63,275 nucleotides of DNA from an uncultured Lachnospiraceae bacterium (GCA_947626775.1 CANQTL010000017.1:1-63275); one strand, 5' to 3'. Shown: positions 35,449-44,682, counted from the stretch's first letter. Notes: a model not told the origin generated them from the sequence alone. Made by a program: numbers and translations.

Positions 35449-36795
35449 TTATTGCAGTTCCTGTTTCAATTTCGGGTTGACCACACAAAAAAAGAATACG
35501 ATACTGAACGCCGCTCCGACAGCGTCGGATATGCTTCCCGCGAAAAAAACATATCGGACATTCCAGATCATCGGCAGGAAAAAAATACACGCCGCATAAA
35601 TCATCTTGCGAAAAACAGACATCGGAAAAGCATGCCGCACTTTTCCCATAGCGGCCACACCGTCCACCAGCGCATATTGTACCGCTGCACCCACAAGCGC
35701 CAGAGTGTACATCCGGATACTGGCGGACGCCTCCCCAAGCAGGCTTTCATCGCGCAGAAATAACCCGGTAAACAATTCCGGGAATACCTGTACGCATACT
35801 TCCAAAAGACCGATATAAGCGCCGCACAAAAGAAAGATGCCGATAAAAGCCTGACGGATCTTCCCGTAATGCTTCGAGCCGTAATTGTAGCTGAAAATCG
35901 TGCCGCATCCGGTCGTAATGCCCTGCGCCGGACAGAAAACGATCGTCATGAAACTCTGCACCACCGCAGCGCAGGCGATCAGCTGATCCCCGCGGGCAGC
36001 CCCGCCGTATTTCCGAAGGACCACGTTCAAAAGAATAATGATCAGATTATCCATGACCGTGATCAAAAAAGACATGGAGCCAATAGAGACAATGCGCGCC
36101 ATCAGTCTGCCTTTCGCTCTGCAGATCTCAAGACGCACCGGCGTCCTCCGCCTGCATATCTGGAACAGCACATACCCCGCCATACAGCACTGTGCCGTCA
36201 CCGTAGCGGCGGCAGCCCCAAAGATCAAAAGAGGATCAAGGATCACATTGATCATTGCGCCCATTGCGACAGCAAACATACCCTCTTTGGCAAATCCCTG
36301 CGCCAGAAGGAACTGATTCAGGCCGATCCCGCACAGGGATGCAGCCGTGCCGCAGATATAGATCGTAAAGTACTGCTCCGCGTATGGATATATGGCGTCG
36401 CTGCACCCTAACATATAAAGGAACGGTCTTTTGGCTGCAAGCAATACCGCCGTGACGACTGCGGAAATCCCCAGCAGCATCAGAAACGCATTTCCAAGGA
36501 TCTCCCCTGCCCGCCCATGATCTTTCTGACCCAGGCTGATACTCATATAAGAGGCCCCGCCAATTCCTACCATATATGCAAAAGCGGTAACTGCCGTCAA
36601 AGCAGGCGCGCACACGCCGATCCCCGCCAGAGCCGCTCCGCCCGTTTCGGATATCCTTCCCACAAAGATCCGATCAACAATACTATATAAGATATTAAAA
36701 AACTGCCCGAACATAGCCGGAACTCCCAGACGTAGAATCAGCCTGGGGACAGACGTATTTTCCAGTAATTCCTCTGTTGAATGATATTCTGCCAT
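35449..36795 (-). CDS. MATE family efflux transporter
   Basis: 448 residues with about twelve hydrophobic helices. The N-terminal segment ILRLGVPAMFGQFFNILYSIVDRIFVGR is the MATE signature, and the symmetric second half starts at MARIVSIGSMSFLI. It exports drugs or metabolites with a Na+ or H+ gradient. The ATG at 36795 has GCAGG 8 nt upstream. Codon use is less GC-biased than in the core genes. It stands alone, next to toxin-antitoxin genes, with no TetR/MarR regulator adjacent. Confidence 0.92.
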   Translation of the reverse strand: MAEYHSTEELLENTSVPRLILRLGVPAMFGQFFNILYSIVDRIFVGRISETGGAALAGIGVCAPALTAVTAFAYMVGIGGASYMSISLGQKDHGRAGEILGNAFLMLLGISAVVTAVLLAAKRPFLYMLGCSDAIYPYAEQYFTIYICGTAASLCGIGLNQFLLAQGFAKEGMFAVAMGAMINVILDPLLIFGAAAATVTAQCCMAGYVLFQICRRRTPVRLEICRAKGRLMARIVSIGSMSFLITVMDNLIIILLNVVLRKYGGAARGDQLIACAAVVQSFMTIVFCPAQGITTGCGTIFSYNYGSKHYGKIRQAFIGIFLLCGAYIGLLEVCVQVFPELFTGLFLRDESLLGEASASIRMYTLALVGAAVQYALVDGVAAMGKVRHAFPMSVFRKMIYAACIFFLPMIWNVRYVFFAGSISDAVGAAFSIVFFFCVVNPKLKQELQ

Positions 36796-36830
36796 CACAA
36801 TACCTGCTGCCGTTCTTATTATATTTTCAT

Positions 36831-37250
36831 CTATATATGATCTCTGCGCAGAATCTCCATCATTTCAGAAGGAGTAACAATAAAATCACGTTTCGGAAAA
36901 TGACGGGTATTTCCAGTAATCAGATAGGCGTCATCATTTCGTTTCTCCATAACTATTTCATAAAAAACGAGATCGTTCATATCCACAAGGATTTCTCCCG
37001 TAGGAGTCGGATTTACTGCAAGCCCAAACTGCCGGATCATCTGCAGCAATTGACGAATCCTTTGTTCACTGAATGAAAACTTCGCTCTGTGAAGAACTTC
37101 ATCATATTCTTCCAGAATTTCCTGATTGTAAAGGGGAATAATATCCCCCAAGGATATTGCATCCACGACTTTTGCCGTTGCGGTATCTGTTCGTTTTGTC
37201 AACAGGGAAGATATTAATACATTTGTATCAAATACCGCATAATATCTCAT
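36831..37250 (-). CDS. PIN-domain toxin
   Basis: 139 residues. PIN nuclease acidic residues are in FDTNVLIS, in LEEYDEVL and in RNDDAYLITGN, with a final NTRHFP typical of the COG1569 PIN group. Such toxins cut RNA using a divalent metal. The ATG overlaps the stop of the upstream antitoxin gene by 4 bp (ATGA). The base composition here is more AT-rich than in the flanking core genes, suggesting transfer. Confidence 0.85.
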   Translation of the reverse strand: MRYYAVFDTNVLISSLLTKRTDTATAKVVDAISLGDIIPLYNQEILEEYDEVLHRAKFSFSEQRIRQLLQMIRQFGLAVNPTPTGEILVDMNDLVFYEIVMEKRNDDAYLITGNTRHFPKRDFIVTPSEMMEILRRDHI

Positions 37251-37546
37251 CTTCCAGCTTTCCTTTCCATTCGTGCCGCATTGATTTCAGCATTAATCTC
37301 GTCCAGCGTCATTTCCGGTAAATTTACCGCTTCTGCCCGCATATCATCAATTGCCCGCTGCGCTTCCGCTCTGGTCATTCTCGTTTCGGGAAGCACCGCC
37401 GGAAACGGAAGGCCTCTTACCATACGGGTGCGCTCCATAAACATACGAAATGCCGTATTCAGATCCATACCCAAGGCCTCATAAATAGCAATACAGTCCT
37501 CTCTCAAAGTTTTATCCGAGCGAAATTGATTCAAAACCTGTTCCAT
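37247..37546 (-). CDS. RelB/DinJ-like antitoxin paired with the PIN toxin
   Basis: 99 residues. The centre (ALGMDLNTAFRMFMERTRMVRGLPF) has the ribbon-helix-helix pattern of RelB/DinJ antitoxins, which usually pair with RelE or YafQ toxins. The C-terminal half is acidic and probably wraps the toxin. Here the coupled partner is a PIN toxin. GGAGG is about 6 nt before the ATG. Two 11-bp direct repeats upstream could be its own operator. Confidence 0.8.
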   Translation of the reverse strand: MEQVLNQFRSDKTLREDCIAIYEALGMDLNTAFRMFMERTRMVRGLPFPAVLPETRMTRAEAQRAIDDMRAEAVNLPEMTLDEINAEINAARMERKAGR

Positions 37547-37566
37547 ACTGCGCCTCCATTTCTATT

Positions 37567-37595
37567 ACATTTTAAATACATTTTAAATAATTATA
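37567..37595 (-). promoter_or_regulatory. direct repeats and -10 element upstream of the PIN module
   Basis: Two perfect head-to-tail copies of ACATTTTAAAT (37567-37577 and 37578-37588) lie next to a minus-strand TATAAT (37590-37595). This is the arrangement expected of antitoxin autoregulation. No good -35 is visible. Confidence 0.55.
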
Positions 37596-37707
37596 TATGG
37601 ATAGTATATTTGTTTTCTGAGGAAAAGTCAACAGAAGCCAGAGTTTCTTACGCGCCATAATAGTTGCTATTCAGAGGCCTCTGTCATATTTTCTTTCTTT
37701 TTTCACA

Positions 37708-37743
37708 GAAAAATACCGCCCTGCATATTTCACAAGACGGTAT
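37708..37743 (-). terminator. probable terminator after the relB-relE' genes
   Basis: Arms ATACCG (37713-37718) and CGGTAT (37738-37743), with further partial pairing inside, are followed on the minus strand by TTTTTC. It lies about 65 bp past the relE remnant. The rest of 37547-37807 is AT-rich and holds no gene that I can see. Confidence 0.55.
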
Positions 37744-37807
37744 ATTTTGAACGTAGTCTAACTTAATAGAATTTATTCGATACCCGAGACAAATGCTTCT
37801 CTTAGGA

Positions 37808-38141
37808 TCAATATTCCATTTTTGTGTCTTTCAACTGCCTGCGGACATCCCTGCCACCGTACATAATGCGGATAACATACACGTTATTTTCAACTTCCTC
37901 CGGCAGATAAAAAACAAGATAATTGTCCACAGGGAAAAACCTCATTCCCCGGCTGCGCCAAGGTTCATCATCATACAGGCGGTAACGCATTGGCATTTCG
38001 CCGAGTGAACGTATCCCCCTCCATGATCCTTCCTGCCTGCCCGGCTGCCGTTTCCGGCGCACACAATTCCTCTGCGATATATGTGTACAGGTTCCTCAGA
38101 TCCCGCCTTGCACCCGCTGTATACACGACCTTCCAACTCAT
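37808..38141 (-). pseudogene. RelE/ParE-family toxin, frameshifted
   Basis: The ATG at 38141 overlaps the relB stop by 4 bp and opens MSWKVVYTAGARRDLRNLYTYI, the start of a RelE/ParE toxin. The frame runs into unrelated codons and a stop soon after a run of five G residues (38015-38019, C on the plus strand). Removing one G rejoins the frame to GIRSLGEMPMRYRLYDDEP and the conserved end YVIRIMYGGRD. The toxin is therefore broken by a +1 insertion, unless the base is a sequencing error. The antitoxin gene upstream is intact. Confidence 0.82.
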
Positions 38142-38443
38142 ATACCGAAATCCCTCTTCATCTCCATTTCCACAGCGTCTGCCGAGTAGACTCTGCCTTC
38201 CCGTATATCAGCCATCCCCTCTTCAATTTCCCTGTCAAACTGTTCTTTGGTAAGGGATTGATATGCAGCCGGTACTTCCTGTGGCAGTTTCATCTCAAAC
38301 GGTATACCCCGCTGAAGTACGATCTGTCTTAAAAACATCCCCACAGCATTCGACATCGGAATGCCCAGCCGTTCAAGCACTTGTTCCGCCTGTTCCTTGA
38401 TCTCAGGTTCCACATGTGCAAATACATTTGCCGTTCTTGCCAT
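38138..38443 (-). CDS. RelB/DinJ family antitoxin
   Basis: 101 residues from the ATG at 38443, which has AGGAGGTGAT upstream. The segment MARTANVFAHVEPEIKEQAE and LERLGIPMSNAVGMFLRQIV are the DinJ/RelB dimerisation and DNA-binding core. It is coupled by a 4-bp overlap to the RelE gene, which carries a frameshift. A promoter with an inverted repeat over its -35 lies immediately upstream, as expected for autoregulation. Confidence 0.9.
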   Translation of the reverse strand: MARTANVFAHVEPEIKEQAEQVLERLGIPMSNAVGMFLRQIVLQRGIPFEMKLPQEVPAAYQSLTKEQFDREIEEGMADIREGRVYSADAVEMEMKRDFGI

Positions 38444-38463
38444 GCCGATCACCTCCTGCCTAT

Positions 38464-38496
38464 AGTATAGCCATTCTGCTTGCAGATTGCAAGCAG
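38464..38496 (-). promoter_or_regulatory. relB promoter with inverted-repeat operator
   Basis: On the minus strand, -35 TTGCAA (38487-38492), a 17-bp spacer and -10 TATACT (38464-38469). A perfect inverted repeat with arms CTGCTTGC and GCAAGCAG (38476-38496) covers the -35 and is a good candidate binding site for RelB. Confidence 0.75.
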
Positions 38497-38518
38497 TCTG
38501 CAAATTCACTCTCGTCAC

Positions 38519-40600
38519 TCACTCGTTCTTCCTGAACAGAATTCTCTTCGTCGTCTCCGGCACAAGGGCGTCCAAAGCCGGAAGGTCGTTCGCCTCCAGA
38601 CACTTTCGCACCGTCGTTGCGCTGATATAGTTTCCGTCTGCCTTCCTGCGCGGCACTTCCACGATATCAATGCCGTGCGCCGGCAGAATGCGCTTCATCG
38701 CAGAGTTGTATTCGTCCGTCACGGCGTCCTCCGGCTCCTCGCCGACAAAACGGCTGGCGATATGCAGCGCAGGGGCGATCCGCTCTGCAAAAAGCGTAAT
38801 GTCATATTCCACATTGCGCACGATATCCTCATCTTCGATTTTGAGAAAGTACTCCGGAAAAGTCCGCTGAGACAAAATAAAATCTCCGCTCGGCACAACC
38901 CGCACATTCGCAAGGTCCGCCGCACCGTCACGCACCATGGCAAAGCGCTCCCCGAAACTGAACAGAGACTTATCTTCCTCCACCACAAACACAATGAGGC
39001 GATCGACCCTCGCGGAGGCGTACTCTATCAGATAGCGGTGTCCGTAGGTAAATGGATTGCAGTTCATCACAATCGCGCCGACTTTTTCATGCTTCGCCGG
39101 GTGAAAATCGGAAAAATGCTGCTTCAGCCAGGCGTCGACCAGAAAATTGTCATCCGCCGAAATCTCCGCGCGCTCCCTGGGCGGCTCGCTCAGTATCGAA
39201 GCGAGTTTCTCGCAGACCGCGTCTGCAAACATTTCGTTCGCCCTGTGGTTACAGTGCATAATGCTATCAACAAACCACTCCGCCGGGGCGCCGCTCCGCT
39301 CCGCGGCATCATACAGGTTCACGCGCTCCATCTCGAGATCTCCCGCATCCGGCAGATACACTACAACGACGTCTCCTGTTTTCAGCTCCGTGTGAGAGAT
39401 GTGGTTTAGCATTCCCAATGTGTTATCAGTCACTCCCAGATTAACCACCCGGACTTTGCTTCCGCTCTCATTCAGTCGGGCCTGCAGAAAACTCTCCATC
39501 GTATACTGATCTTCTGCATAAAATCCTATAACCAGACACGGCCCGTAAAACCAGACCGTTCTCTCATACTCCTCCGGCTGCCCCACAGTCAGCCGCTCCC
39601 CGTCCTTGGTATGATAATAAGTGCTCTCCGCGTCCTCCAGCACAAGAAAGCCTTCTGCCGGCTTCATATGGATCTGATCAACCGGGATATTTGCAATCTC
39701 TTTTCTGTCTGCCTGCGTGTACATACCATCAAAGAATCCGTCGTATGCAGATTCAGGCAAGTGGCCCCATCTGGCTCCTCGTTTTTTTATCTGCTGCCTT
39801 AATGTTTTCCCATATGCGCCGCCGTAATCCGCCGCCTCGAGAATAAGGGAATGCACGCCGATATTCTGCAGCCTTTTCAGGAAGCCGCCTGTTTCCGCAA
39901 CGCCATAACTGTCACGCATATATTTTATAACTTCGTTATCTGCAAACATACTGTATGAATAAAATGCGGTATATCTTTTTTTCTGTATCCAGAGATACAG
40001 GGTTTCCATCCCGCGACGTTCATCCTCATCCACAAAGAACAGTCTCACATACTCATCACAGTCCTTTATGTCCCGCCGCTCCACCGTCTGATAGTCGATG
40101 CCGTGCCTCTCCAGCTGTTTGATCCACTCTGCATATTTTTCAGTCTTCCAGGAGAAAAGCCCGCACGGTTTTACCAGAAGAAGCGGCTCTGCCGGCCAGA
40201 ATCGTTTGTCCCAGAAATCCGCCCCATAACGCAGGGTCCAATCGTCCGGCTCCGCGAAATTATCCCATCTGGTATAGTCCCCCAGCAGGCCCCCCCCTTC
40301 TCCGACAACAGGGAGCGCATTGATCGTCTCCCTCTCACGGAAGATCTCTCTGGCTCTCATAGATTCGCCCGGGGAAAGTTTCGTAAACCGTCTGTTGACT
40401 GCCGCCTCGCGAAGTCCGTCCTTACAGGCTCTCATGACGTCCCCCATACTGACAATCCCGTACAGCCGCCCTTCCGACTCGCAGTAGATCATGTTGGAGG
40501 GCCGCTCCAGCAGCGCTTCCGTTATCCTGTCAAAGTCAAGATGATCGATCTCTTTTTCGGTCTCGACGACCGTAAGTTTATCCCGTTCCGTATAGATCAT
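38519..40600 (-). CDS. CBS / SGNH-like / CitC-type nucleotidyltransferase fusion protein
   Basis: 693 residues from the ATG at 40600. Residues about 20-130 look like a CBS pair (MIYCESEGRLYGIVSMGDV, INALPVVGEGGGLLGDY). The middle resembles an SGNH-hydrolase fold (FYGPCLVIGFY, VRVVNLGVTDNT, then DSIMHCNHRANEMFAD like the DxxH block), but the GDS serine block reads GPC. The C-terminal 185 residues are a nucleotidyltransferase with NCNPFTYGHRYL and ISATTVR, closest to citrate lyase ligase (CitC). There are no citDEF genes nearby, so the substrate is unknown. A run of eight G residues encodes the EGGG turn. Confidence 0.65.
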   Translation of the reverse strand: MIYTERDKLTVVETEKEIDHLDFDRITEALLERPSNMIYCESEGRLYGIVSMGDVMRACKDGLREAAVNRRFTKLSPGESMRAREIFRERETINALPVVGEGGGLLGDYTRWDNFAEPDDWTLRYGADFWDKRFWPAEPLLLVKPCGLFSWKTEKYAEWIKQLERHGIDYQTVERRDIKDCDEYVRLFFVDEDERRGMETLYLWIQKKRYTAFYSYSMFADNEVIKYMRDSYGVAETGGFLKRLQNIGVHSLILEAADYGGAYGKTLRQQIKKRGARWGHLPESAYDGFFDGMYTQADRKEIANIPVDQIHMKPAEGFLVLEDAESTYYHTKDGERLTVGQPEEYERTVWFYGPCLVIGFYAEDQYTMESFLQARLNESGSKVRVVNLGVTDNTLGMLNHISHTELKTGDVVVVYLPDAGDLEMERVNLYDAAERSGAPAEWFVDSIMHCNHRANEMFADAVCEKLASILSEPPRERAEISADDNFLVDAWLKQHFSDFHPAKHEKVGAIVMNCNPFTYGHRYLIEYASARVDRLIVFVVEEDKSLFSFGERFAMVRDGAADLANVRVVPSGDFILSQRTFPEYFLKIEDEDIVRNVEYDITLFAERIAPALHIASRFVGEEPEDAVTDEYNSAMKRILPAHGIDIVEVPRRKADGNYISATTVRKCLEANDLPALDALVPETTKRILFRKNE

Positions 40601-41112
40601 TTCTCTTGTCTCTCCTTCTGTCCTCTGTGATATATTCTGGAGTTGATAAGGGTGCAAGATATCCTGTGGACATCTGCTCTGTGCCAACCGAAGCGAATCG
40701 GAGGCAGAAAACCCTGAAGCAAATTATAACATATTATGGACAGGGCAAAAAGAACTAATTGAAATGCTTTCGTAACACTTGGATTGTAAAATTTAGTGAC
40801 AACGCTATGATCATTGCCACTGTCTGTCCTATGACAGTGGCAAGCGCCGCCCTCTAAAATGGCAGGACTATTGGTCTGCGCGCTCAGGTACGGTCTGACC
40901 AGCGTGAACGCTGCCAACAGAGAAAGCAGCCCACCCGCCACCGACAGGAAGATTGCCGCCATAGCGTCCTCACCCAGCATGGAAACGAAAATGCCGTCTA
41001 CGATATTGTACAGGGACTGAGCGGCGGTGGATAATATGACAGGCAAAGCCATGGTCAGAAGCAGCGACCATACAGGCTTTGTGCCCATTTTGTTTTCAGT
41101 GGTTGTTTCCAT
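40597..41112 (-). pseudogene. MATE efflux transporter remnant
   Basis: The first 55 residues (WSLLLTMALPVILSTAAQSLYNIVDGIFVSMLGEDAMAAI) are the N-terminus of a MATE exporter. The reading then passes into an unrelated hydrophobic piece (SVAGGLLSLLAAFTLVRPYL) and about 90 residues without family features, ending at 171 in place of about 450. Most of the gene is missing. With the tetR remnant just upstream it is a decayed tetR-MATE cassette. Confidence 0.7.
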
Positions 41113-41124
41113 ATGGATCCTTTC

Positions 41125-41577
41125 TCATTTTTTTAAATAGGGGGATATGATTGGTCTTAAAAATTTTTCACAGAATTTACCCGTGCGTTCCCCAAAGCTG
41201 TACGCCCCGCCGGAAATATCCCAGCAAAGCATTTGTCCATAAAGAATGTCGGTAAAAGTTTCTGTAAGCGATTCCACGGGAGTATCCTTTTTAAGCTCGC
41301 CCTTTTGAACCGCGTCGTCAAGCAGCCCTTTGACCGCCGCGATATCCGCACACAGCTTGGTCTTCCCCGCGGGAGAAATGTCCGGGTCAACCGCATTGCG
41401 CACCCATTCCTGACACAGCTTCAGGCTGCTTTTCTCGGTATATTCTGCAAAACGGGTCATATAAAATACGAGACGCTCCGTTATCCCCGCTTCATATGCA
41501 ACAGCCTGCTCATAAAGCTCCTGGTACATATAGTCGCCCAGCGCAAAAACAATATCCTCCTTGCGCTTAAAAATGAA
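41125..41577 (-). pseudogene. TetR-family regulator, N-terminally truncated
   Basis: The C-terminal ligand domain is intact (YQELYEQAVAYEAGITERLVF ... LRPIISPYLKK). Reading further upstream in the same frame gives FIFKRKEDIVFALGDY, the end of a TetR helix-turn-helix region, and then a TAA. The DNA-recognition helices are therefore lost. The gene stops 12 bp before the MATE remnant, the usual regulator-exporter layout. A shorter ORF from the ATG at 41529 could still be translated but could not bind DNA. Confidence 0.75.
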
Positions 41578-41640
41578 ACCTCGATCAAAGAGCGCAGAGG
41601 ATTAGAAGATCTTTCTATAGCAAAAGCGGACCCGGTCTGC

Positions 41641-41646
41641 TATAAT
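41641..41646 (+). promoter_or_regulatory. extended -10 promoter of the chemoreceptor gene
   Basis: TGCTATAAT (the TGn extension at 41638-41640, TATAAT at 41641-41646) precedes the chemoreceptor start by about 50 bp. No good -35 is present. The site lies at the edge of the decayed tetR gene. Confidence 0.65.
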
Positions 41647-41694
41647 GAGAAAGCAGCAGCACACAGAAATGTATAACCAGGAGGCATACGCAAT

Positions 41695-43113
41695 ATGAAC
41701 CGCAAAAACGACAAAGTGTTAGAAAATATCGCTCAGATGGAGCCCGTGGAGGGCAGCCAAAGTGCAAAACAGATCCAGGCGAGACTGACGGACGGGCGGG
41801 AACGCTTCAACCAGCTTGTCGGTGACGTCTGTTCGTCCGTTATGAAGATCAGCGCGCTGGAACTCACCATGGAAGACAGCACAGACAAGATGGTACATAT
41901 CAGCAGCAGCGTACAGCAGATCTCCGACGCGGTGGTGCACACTTCCCGCGAAACGGAAGAAAATATGGACGAGGTCGTAGGAGCGCACGAGGGCTTCACC
42001 GACTCCATTATGCAGGTATCCGCAGCCGCCGGAGAGATTATGGACGATATGAATGTGAGCAGCGCCGAGATCACCACGATCGTGGAAGAATCACAGGAAA
42101 CAATCGACAAGTCAGGAAAGATGAAAGACGACATGCACGCCCTTCTGGAAATCATCAAGGGAATGAATGAGGCGATCAAGGGGATCAATTCCATCTCCGC
42201 CCAGACGAACATGCTCGCCCTCAACGCTTCCATCGAAGCCGCCAGAGCCGGGGAATCGGGACGCGGTTTTGCGGTGGTGGCCGAGCAGATCAGAAATCTT
42301 GCGGATGAGACGAAACAGCTCACCTCAAGCATGGATGAGTTTATCTCCGAGATCGAGACCGCCGCGACAATGAGTTCCGAAAGTCTGGACGCGTCGGTGG
42401 TGGAACTTGAGACTATGCGCGGCAATCTGAATAAGGTGCTTGACACCAACCAGAAAAACATGGCCAACATCGGCAGTATCACCGACTCGATCACAACCAT
42501 CGCCGCTACCAGCGAAGAAATCTTCAGCGCCGTCACGAATGTGCAGGATCAGATGACAACTCTGCGCGAAGAGTGTGCCGCGCTCAACGACCAGTCCTCT
42601 CTCCTGACAGGCGTTTCTGACAACCTGAAAGTCAGTATGCGTCCCGTATCCGAGATAGAGACGGGACTGGACAAGGCCGCCAGACTGATGGGCGAAATGA
42701 CACATGATCCTTTCTATATGCTGAGCAACAAGAATTTCATTCAGAATGTGAAAAATGCGATCGCGGCGCACCAGAACTGGCTGGACACGCTGGAAAAGAT
42801 CGTTGCAAGCGGAAACTATATACCGCTGCAGACAGACGATACCAAATGCGCTTTCGGTCATTTCTACTACGCGATGAATCCACGCAACGGCATGATCGCC
42901 CCGCTCTGGAAGGAACTGGCTGAGAAACACCGCCGCTTCCACGGCTACGGCAAAAATGCCATCGCCGCAGTCAGGTCCGGAAATTCCGCAAAAGCGCAGA
43001 GCGAATACGAACAGGCCGTCAAACTCTCAGAGGAGCTGATCGGCGACTTTCACAAGATCATCGAGAACGCCGAGGCGCTCGAGAGCCGGAACCTCCAGGT
43101 ATTCGCAGAATAG
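41695..43113 (+). CDS. soluble methyl-accepting chemotaxis protein with CZB domain
   Basis: 472 residues, no transmembrane segment, CAGGAGG before the ATG. A long coiled coil carries the conserved signalling hairpin ([34 protein letters not shown] at about 160-195). The last 120 residues are a chemoreceptor zinc-binding domain: an N-terminal His in [15 protein letters not shown] and HRRFHGYG give the His/Cys ligands. Cytoplasmic CZB receptors sense zinc or zinc-linked oxidants such as hypochlorous acid. No cheA or cheW is nearby, but a CheV gene lies at 61857. Confidence 0.93.
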   Translation: MNRKNDKVLENIAQMEPVEGSQSAKQIQARLTDGRERFNQLVGDVCSSVMKISALELTMEDSTDKMVHISSSVQQISDAVVHTSRETEENMDEVVGAHEGFTDSIMQVSAAAGEIMDDMNVSSAEITTIVEESQETIDKSGKMKDDMHALLEIIKGMNEAIKGINSISAQTNMLALNASIEAARAGESGRGFAVVAEQIRNLADETKQLTSSMDEFISEIETAATMSSESLDASVVELETMRGNLNKVLDTNQKNMANIGSITDSITTIAATSEEIFSAVTNVQDQMTTLREECAALNDQSSLLTGVSDNLKVSMRPVSEIETGLDKAARLMGEMTHDPFYMLSNKNFIQNVKNAIAAHQNWLDTLEKIVASGNYIPLQTDDTKCAFGHFYYAMNPRNGMIAPLWKELAEKHRRFHGYGKNAIAAVRSGNSAKAQSEYEQAVKLSEELIGDFHKIIENAEALESRNLQVFAE

Positions 43114-43146
43114 GCACAGCCACAGGAAAACACAGACGGCGGCAGG

Positions 43147-44511
43147 TCAGTTTTTAAAACTGTGGATCGGCGCCGGGATTCTTCCCCCGCGCGCGATAAA
43201 GGCGTCGCAGGAGAACCCGTTGACGGGCATGATCGGCGCATAGCCGAGAAGCCCTCCGAATTCAACCGTCTCTCCCACGCCCTTGCCGATCACAGGAATC
43301 AGACGCACCGCCGTCGTTTTTTGGTTCACCATGCCGATCGCCATCTCGTCGGCGATAATGCCCGAAATCGTAGACGCCCTGGTGTCCCCGGGAATCGCGA
43401 TCATGTCAAGGCCGACGGAGCAGACACATGTCATGGCCTCCAGTTTTTCCAGTGTCAGCGCCCCCGCCGTCACCGCGTCGATCATCCCCTGATCTTCGCT
43501 GACAGGGATAAACGCGCCGCTTAAACCTCCCACATAGGAAGACGCCATGACGCCGCCTTTCTTCACCTGATCGTTAAGCAGAGCGAGGGCCGCCGTGGTG
43601 CCGGGCGCCCCGGCATGTTCCAAGCCGATCTCACACAGAATTTCCGCCACGGAATCTCCCACCGCGGGCGTGGGCGCCAGCGACAGATCCACGATGCCGA
43701 AGGGCACGTTCATCATCTTGGACGCCTCCTTCGCGACGAGCTGTCCCACGCGGGTCACCTTGAACGCAGTCTTTTTGATCGTCTCGCACAGCACTTCAAA
43801 ATTCTCGCCACGCACTTTTTCCAGAGCCGTCTTGACAACGCCCGGTCCGCTGACCCCCACATTGATCACCTTGTCCGCCTCCGTCACGCCGTGGAACGCC
43901 CCCGCCATAAACGGATTGTCGTCCGGCGCATTGCAGAACACGACCAGCTTCGCACAGCCAAGAGAATCCTGCTCGGCAGTGGCCTGCGCCGTCTGCAGAA
44001 TCACTTCTCCCATCAGCTTCACGGCGTCCATATTGATCCCCGTCCTGGTGGAACCCAGATTGACGGAACTGCACACCCTCTCCGTGACGGCCAGCGCCTT
44101 GGGGATGGAACGGATCAGCATCTCGTCCGCCGCCGTCATCCCCTTGGACACCAGCGCGGAATAGCCGCCGATGAAATTGACGCCCACTTCATGGGCCGCC
44201 TTGTCAAGCGTCCTGGCGATTGAAACGAAATCTTCCGGCGACTTGCACGCGGCCCCGCCTACCAGTGCAACGGGAGTCACGGAGATCCGTTTGTTGACGA
44301 CAGGGATGCCGTACTCAGCCGAAATGTATTCTCCCGTCGCCACCAGATCCTTCGCCGCGTCGTATATCTTATGGTAAATCTTCTCGTTGAGCAATTTGAG
44401 ATCCGCGTCGATGCAGTCCAGCAGACTGATCCCCAGCGTGATCGTGCGCACGTCGAGATTCTCCTTCTCTATCATTTCATTGGTCTCTGCCACTTCAAAT
44501 ATGTTGATCAT
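43147..44511 (-). CDS. UPF0210 (DUF711) family protein
   Basis: 454 residues from the ATG at 44511, with AAGGAG 9 nt upstream. The segments [27 protein letters not shown] and [37 protein letters not shown] are characteristic of UPF0210. The fold is related to glycyl-radical PFL-like barrels according to structural genomics, but the function is unknown. It is almost always paired with a small ACT protein (UPF0237), as here, suggesting an amino-acid-linked role. Confidence 0.92.
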   Translation of the reverse strand: MINIFEVAETNEMIEKENLDVRTITLGISLLDCIDADLKLLNEKIYHKIYDAAKDLVATGEYISAEYGIPVVNKRISVTPVALVGGAACKSPEDFVSIARTLDKAAHEVGVNFIGGYSALVSKGMTAADEMLIRSIPKALAVTERVCSSVNLGSTRTGINMDAVKLMGEVILQTAQATAEQDSLGCAKLVVFCNAPDDNPFMAGAFHGVTEADKVINVGVSGPGVVKTALEKVRGENFEVLCETIKKTAFKVTRVGQLVAKEASKMMNVPFGIVDLSLAPTPAVGDSVAEILCEIGLEHAGAPGTTAALALLNDQVKKGGVMASSYVGGLSGAFIPVSEDQGMIDAVTAGALTLEKLEAMTCVCSVGLDMIAIPGDTRASTISGIIADEMAIGMVNQKTTAVRLIPVIGKGVGETVEFGGLLGYAPIMPVNGFSCDAFIARGGRIPAPIHSFKN

Positions 44512-44533
44512 GGTTGCTTTCTCCTTCAAATGC

Positions 44534-44670
44534 GCAAATGCCGCTTCGCGTCGCTTGCTTTCTTAATACAAACTCGCAAAGTCGCGCTCCGCGCTCTCCG
44601 TCCGATTGCATCGGACCTTTGCTCGTTATCGGTGCAGGAAAAGCAAATGCCGCTTCGCGTCGCTTGCTTT
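44534..44670. repeat. modular intergenic repeat, family C
   Basis: A 28-bp direct repeat (starting GCAAATGCCGCTTCGCGTCG) occurs at 44534-44561 and 44643-44670, flanking about 80 bp. The spacer contains AAACTCGCAAAG (the reverse complement of a word in copies A and B), a tight hairpin GTCCGAT/ATCGGAC (44600-44616), and CTCGTTATCG, also shared with A and B. Each direct repeat can itself fold (GCAA ... TTGC). It fills the gap between the ACT and UPF0210 genes. Confidence 0.75.
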
Positions 44671-44682
44671 TCCTCTGCACCT

